This document shows positions 60,489 through 64,000 of a stretch of 64,000 bases of DNA, in pieces. A program made the translations under genes and the position numbers. The number at the start of each line of letters is the position of its first letter. Position 1 is the stretch's first letter. The notes under the pieces are model-generated. The model ran no database searches. It had not been told where the DNA came from and worked only from the letters and a program-made list of their open reading frames with translations. Source of the DNA: Scatophagus argus (taxonomy: Eukaryota; Chordata; Actinopteri; Scatophagidae); NCBI RefSeq assembly GCF_020382885.2, contig NC_058498.1, positions 7,352,501 through 7,416,500 on the forward strand, read 5' to 3'.

Positions 60489-60590
60489 TAACAACAACAA
60501 CAACAATAATAATAATAACTTTATTTATATAGAACTTTTCAAAACTCACAGTTGCAAAGTGCTTCACAATTAAAAAAATGCAAACCGAAA
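60489..60590. repeat. (AAC)n/(AAT)n and adjoining dispersed-repeat tail
   Basis: AAC then AAT units run into ACTTTATTTATATAGAACTT, TTCAAAACTCACAGTTGCAA and AGTGCTTCACAA, a widespread fish repeat end in reverse orientation. Confidence 0.6.
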
Positions 60591-61531
60591 AAGGACAAAC
60601 AATGATTAATTAGTTAAATACAGTAAAATTCAATAAATTAAAATGAAACAATACTAAGATAAAATTAATAAATAAATAACAAATTGAGATTAAGAGGATC
60701 AATAACTAAGAAAAGCTACTGCTATGTCATTTGTTGATCATTGTTTATTGATTGATTTACTCACAAAAACTGTGAATGATCTGCATAACAATGCATCCAA
60801 TCACGTGAAAGATTCATGATCCTGTGACAGTTCATGGATGCTGAGTGAAAACAAAGATAATGGTAGTGGTGCTTTCTGCAAAATGGAAAGTGAAAAATAA
60901 TTAACATTTAATCAACTTAAATTAAAGGATGAGTATTTTAGGTCAAAACATGTACGGCAATGACAAAACTGTGCTTGTTGAAACACAAAAGTAATTGTTT
61001 AAAGGTGTTTCTTTAAATAGTAAACTCCCAAAGGTGTGTCTGACATTTGCCCACATATATCAGTGAAGGTATACTATAAGATGATGATGAACTAACACGT
61101 CTGTAAAACAGTTTCAGCAAAACTGAACATTATAACATTTATGAAGGCAGGATCTCTTGCAGGACTATTACCGGTTGCAATGGTTTTGATAATGTGCCTG
61201 TAATAAACTGGTATTACATGCGTCTGCTTTTACTGCAGATGACCTGTGTCATAAGTTAAACTCATCGTTTCCGTATGTGGGACACTGTGAGATTTTGTGT
61301 CGTATTCTAAAAAAATTGTTGTGAGTGTGTGTGCTATAGTTTTTCATGGCCTGCATACTTCATGGATATGTATAAACACAGGACTATATGTACACTGGTG
61401 TGTGTGTGTGTGTGCCCCACTGCAGCTCCTTGCAGCTGTCAGCCCAGAGGGTGGTGAGTAAGCAGAATTTCTGCTTGAAGACGAGGTACTTCTGAGCAGT
61501 GAGCCATACGAGGGGGAGGGCTGCCTGCTTC

Positions 61532-61562
61532 TCTGCCTGCCTGCCTGCCTGCCTGTCTGCCT
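61532..61562. repeat. (CTGC)n microsatellite
   Basis: About seven CTGC units, the last ones with a CTGT change. Confidence 0.9.
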
Positions 61563-62748
61563 GTATGGCTGTGCAGTGAAACACAGCATCCAGGAGGGGC
61601 TGGCCAAAGAGATAGATTGTGTACGTGTCAGACAGGCATGGCCTGAGGCCCGGGGAACAATCTTTAACCTGGGATCTCAATAATTTATTGGCTCTCTGCG
61701 TGTGCGCAAAGCATGACAGCTTCCACACCTCACAGCTGTTGAGCGCCATCAGCAGACAGACATCTTTGTCTCGTCTGACCGTGAAGGCTTTTAATCAGAC
61801 CGTGGATCTGATTAAAGAAAATAAAATTCTCTTTGTTAAGAGCAAATTACCTCCACCCGTCTTACAAACACACACGCACGTCTCACACTCAGTTTAACTC
61901 CTCCACCGGTTGTTAAAGTGCGCGCTGGTTTCTGCTGGACATTCACGACAGAAACAAATATTTTACCAGAGGATCAACTAAGTCTGCACCAGCAGTGTTT
62001 GTTTTCAAGGATGTGCTTGGGTGTATGCTTACTTTGGCATATATGTTGACTATTGTTTGCACATTTTAAAACAGTTTGATCTGTCAAGCAACCATTCATG
62101 CTTACAGTTTGGCATAACCTGGCATTTTTTTTACAAAGGTGCTGCATACACAGAGTGCAGAGAGAGACATCACCTGTCCCGAGACCTGGGTGTCACTAAA
62201 AATTTAATCTATGAAGGTATTTTTTGCATTAATAAATAAGTCATAGTCTACTTAATCTTCCTGGACAAGGTAGTGCATCCACACTCAAGGAGGAGCAAAG
62301 CTGGACTGCAGAGAGCAGCTGCCTGATAGACCTGCTGCTTGTGTTTAAACTAAAGGTGGGCACATGCATCTCTGAAAGACCACAAGAAATAAGAAGTGAA
62401 CATCAGACATTTTGTTTGTCTGCGTTTTGCCTTAATATGGCCAAGTGGATTCTATTTCTGGCACCAATGTGAGGTCTGGCTGCTGGCAGAGGTCACTGTA
62501 GGGCGATGAACGTCCATTTGGTGGACGGTGAGACATGCACGGTGCAAATGAAAAATCACTATTATGTTATGTTCTTAAAATCTGTTTGGAGGGTTTTTAA
62601 CTCTTAAAAGTTGGCTGTGGATGAACTGAGCCTGTAATAGCAACCAACTAATTTCACTTCACATTTTATTTTCTGATGAAAGAAGTCTTTACGGAGACAA
62701 TAAACAATGAAACTCACCAAATCCTCAGTCTACTATAGTAAAGGCCCG

Positions 62749-62749
62749 C

Positions 62750-62781
<32 letters not shown>
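62749..62781. repeat. (GT)n microsatellite at the ano8 promoter
   Basis: GCGCGTGTGTG... array of about 15 GT units lying about 300 bp upstream of the ano8 start, at the edge of a CpG-rich region. Confidence 0.95.
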
Positions 62782-62782
<1 letters not shown>

Positions 62783-62891
62783 ACCCAGCCCCCCCACCCC
62801 TCCCGCGGTCCTCCCTCTCTTTGTCCCTGTAGTCACCGTAGCAGCGCTCTCCATCTATCCATCGCGCATCCTGCTCCAGAGCACCACCAGG

Positions 62892-62948
62892 ATGATCAGT
62901 CGCTGCACCGACGCCGACAACCTTCACTTCACTTTCGCACTCATTTAA
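62892..62948 (+). other. Upstream ORF 1 of ano8 (18 codons)
   Basis: ATG at 62892 to TAA at 62946-62948. It matters only if transcription starts upstream of it. Confidence 0.35.
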
Positions 62949-62988
62949 CCCTTCCCCAGGACTCCCCGCCGGCCGCCGCGCTACACCC

Positions 62989-63069
62989 ATGCTTTGCCCT
63001 CCTCCTGAGATGCGATACCGTTGCACAATTTCCCGGAGAATATCTTCATCTTCCGTCGCTCCTCGCTGA
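62989..63069 (+). other. Upstream ORF 2 of ano8 (26 codons)
   Basis: ATG at 62989, with a second in-frame ATG at 63010 and TGA at 63067-63069. It stops 8 nt before the main ATG at 63078 and is in a different frame. Confidence 0.4.
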
Positions 63070-63077
63070 TAGAGAGC

Positions 63078-63243
63078 ATGCCCGACACGGGGACAGGCGC
63101 TGCAGTCGCGGCGGCCGCCAGTGGTGCGACCACCGCCGGCGACGGCACAGAGAGCTCCCGGCACCGACACCGAGCGCAGCAGGGAGACGCGGAGAGGCCG
63201 GAGCCGGGCGCTGCCCCGCCACAAGCCTCGTCCGGTGTGCTGG
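63078..63243 (+). CDS. ano8: Anoctamin-8 (TMEM16H), first coding exon only
   Basis: The exon codes MPDTGTGAAVAAAASG and then a Ser/His/Arg and Pro-rich low-complexity stretch ending ASSGVL, followed by GTGAGT at 63244 in phase 1. Human ANO8 also has an Ala/Gly/Pro-rich N-terminus ending in ASGVLDKLFGKR, and the split codon here (G|..) would supply the Asp. The neighbour (gtpbp3, divergent) matches the human order, which supports the call strongly since the exon alone is short. ANO8 is an anoctamin that tethers ER to plasma membrane. The remaining exons are beyond the right edge. No in-frame ATG lies upstream, so 63078 is the start. Confidence 0.8.
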
Positions 63244-64000
63244 GTGAGTCGAGTGTTCCTATTTCGCCTTGGACGATGCGGTTTAGGAGGCGTATGAAGG
63301 AAGAGACAGGTGAACGTGATGTTGGTAAACCAGACGAGCGCCGCACCATCATACCTCGCGGCCACCGTTCTTTTGTCTCCACGAGGGCGTCCCAAAAAAC
63401 ACCAATTGATCAGATCACGGGCCTATAAATAATCTATTTGACTTGAATTGCATGTTCACATAGCAGCTGCTTTTGTAGATTAGCCTATTGATATTATTCT
63501 CTCTGTAGGCAGTCCGTGTATTTTGGCACATCCTAGTGTCTGGTTTTGACCTTAACTGGCGGTTATTTATGTATCAGCCTACCTCCTGTCATGACAGGCT
63601 TACTTCCACAGTATTTCAGTGGGTAATTGTAGTAACCTTATTGCTGCTGTAGTTTTTTGTTTTTTTTTACCCCCATAGTATCCTTACAGCAGTTTTTATC
63701 AAAGGTGTCTCTACTCAGTTCTGTTATCTATGAGTGCTTGTTCCAGGTTACCAAATGTTTATTAACTTCACCATCTCCTAAAGGGCTTTCTAAAAGTCTT
63801 GCAGCCTGGCTAGACTACTTAAGATTGTTACTGTCCATTTCCACATTATTGCCCCAGTATGAGTTGGCATCTATCTATTGGATGGGGCAGGTGCATGATC
63901 TGTCATTTTAATGAGGGTTAAGCCACAAATGCTGCCTCTCTCACAATTATAGAGCTATAAATTCCCGTTGTTATATGTGTGTTGTGGTTTATACTCAAGC
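63244..64000 (+). other. ano8 intron 1, 5' part
   Basis: Begins with the donor GTGAGT. No further coding exon is visible up to the window edge. Confidence 0.65.

Larger units (their letters stand above)
59774..62748. other. Intergenic between divergent gtpbp3 and ano8, repeats only
   Basis: No coding exon or RNA gene is supported. A LINE-like tail lies at 60118-60240 (GTTTATTTGTCACACACACA then GTGCAGTGAAATTCTTTG), with microsatellites and a repeat fragment listed separately. Confidence 0.5.
62782..63077 (+). promoter_or_regulatory. CpG-rich ano8 promoter and 5' UTR
   Basis: GC- and CpG-dense compared with the AT-rich flanks, leading into the ano8 first exon. The transcription start is not placed. 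Confidence 0.5.

Noticed and set aside
62781-63395. Long minus-strand open frame (204 codons) opposite ano8 exon 1
   Set aside because: It is the antisense shadow of a GC-rich first exon; no conserved domain, and the plus-strand reading matches ano8.
1-64000. CRISPR array, prokaryotic operon or phage-like system
   Set aside because: All genes are spliced vertebrate genes; tandem repeats are microsatellites without spacers.

Overview
The window is vertebrate nuclear DNA, most likely from a teleost fish of the percomorph type. Split genes with GT-AG introns, long CA/GT microsatellites and several dispersed repeat families typical of bony-fish genomes support this. Six protein-coding genes can be read exon by exon with consistent splice phases: nr2f6 (-), ushbp1 (-), babam1 (+), plvap (+), gtpbp3 (-) and the first exon of ano8 (+). 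All six have human orthologues in one small part of chromosome 19p13.11, so this is a conserved synteny block.

Layout. 1-372 is the end of a fold-back repeat. nr2f6 (COUP-TF-like orphan nuclear receptor, 5 coding exons, 406 aa) runs from 7680 down to 1065. A gene-free stretch of about 14.6 kb (7681-22321) follows and holds microsatellites, a dead Tc1/mariner copy and other old repeats. ushbp1 (14 coding exons, 703 aa) runs from 29184 down to 22322. It is head-to-head with babam1 (30526-33493, 8 coding exons, 390 aa) across a shared promoter region of about 1.3 kb. plvap (36808-42987, 9 coding exons, 425 aa) comes next and faces gtpbp3 (59696 down to 47419, 11 coding exons, 511 aa) tail to tail. 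gtpbp3 is divergent from ano8, of which only the first coding exon (63078-63243) is inside the window.

Functions. nr2f6 is a DNA-binding repressor. ushbp1 is a coiled-coil, PDZ-partner protein of the MCC family. babam1 (MERIT40) is the scaffold of the BRCA1-A and BRISC deubiquitinase complexes. plvap forms endothelial fenestral and caveolar diaphragms. gtpbp3 makes the taurinomethyluridine wobble modification of mitochondrial tRNAs. ano8 is an ER-plasma-membrane tethering anoctamin. They do not form one pathway; the link is chromosomal.

I found no new multi-gene system. The points most worth a second look are at the level of gene structure: an apparently U12-type intron in babam1, a splice acceptor built from a CA microsatellite with a C-tract in gtpbp3, two tandem NAGNAG acceptors, extremely short coding exons in ushbp1 and plvap, ZNF143-like promoter motifs at two genes, and an inverted plvap-gtpbp3-ano8 block relative to human with four human genes missing at the junction.
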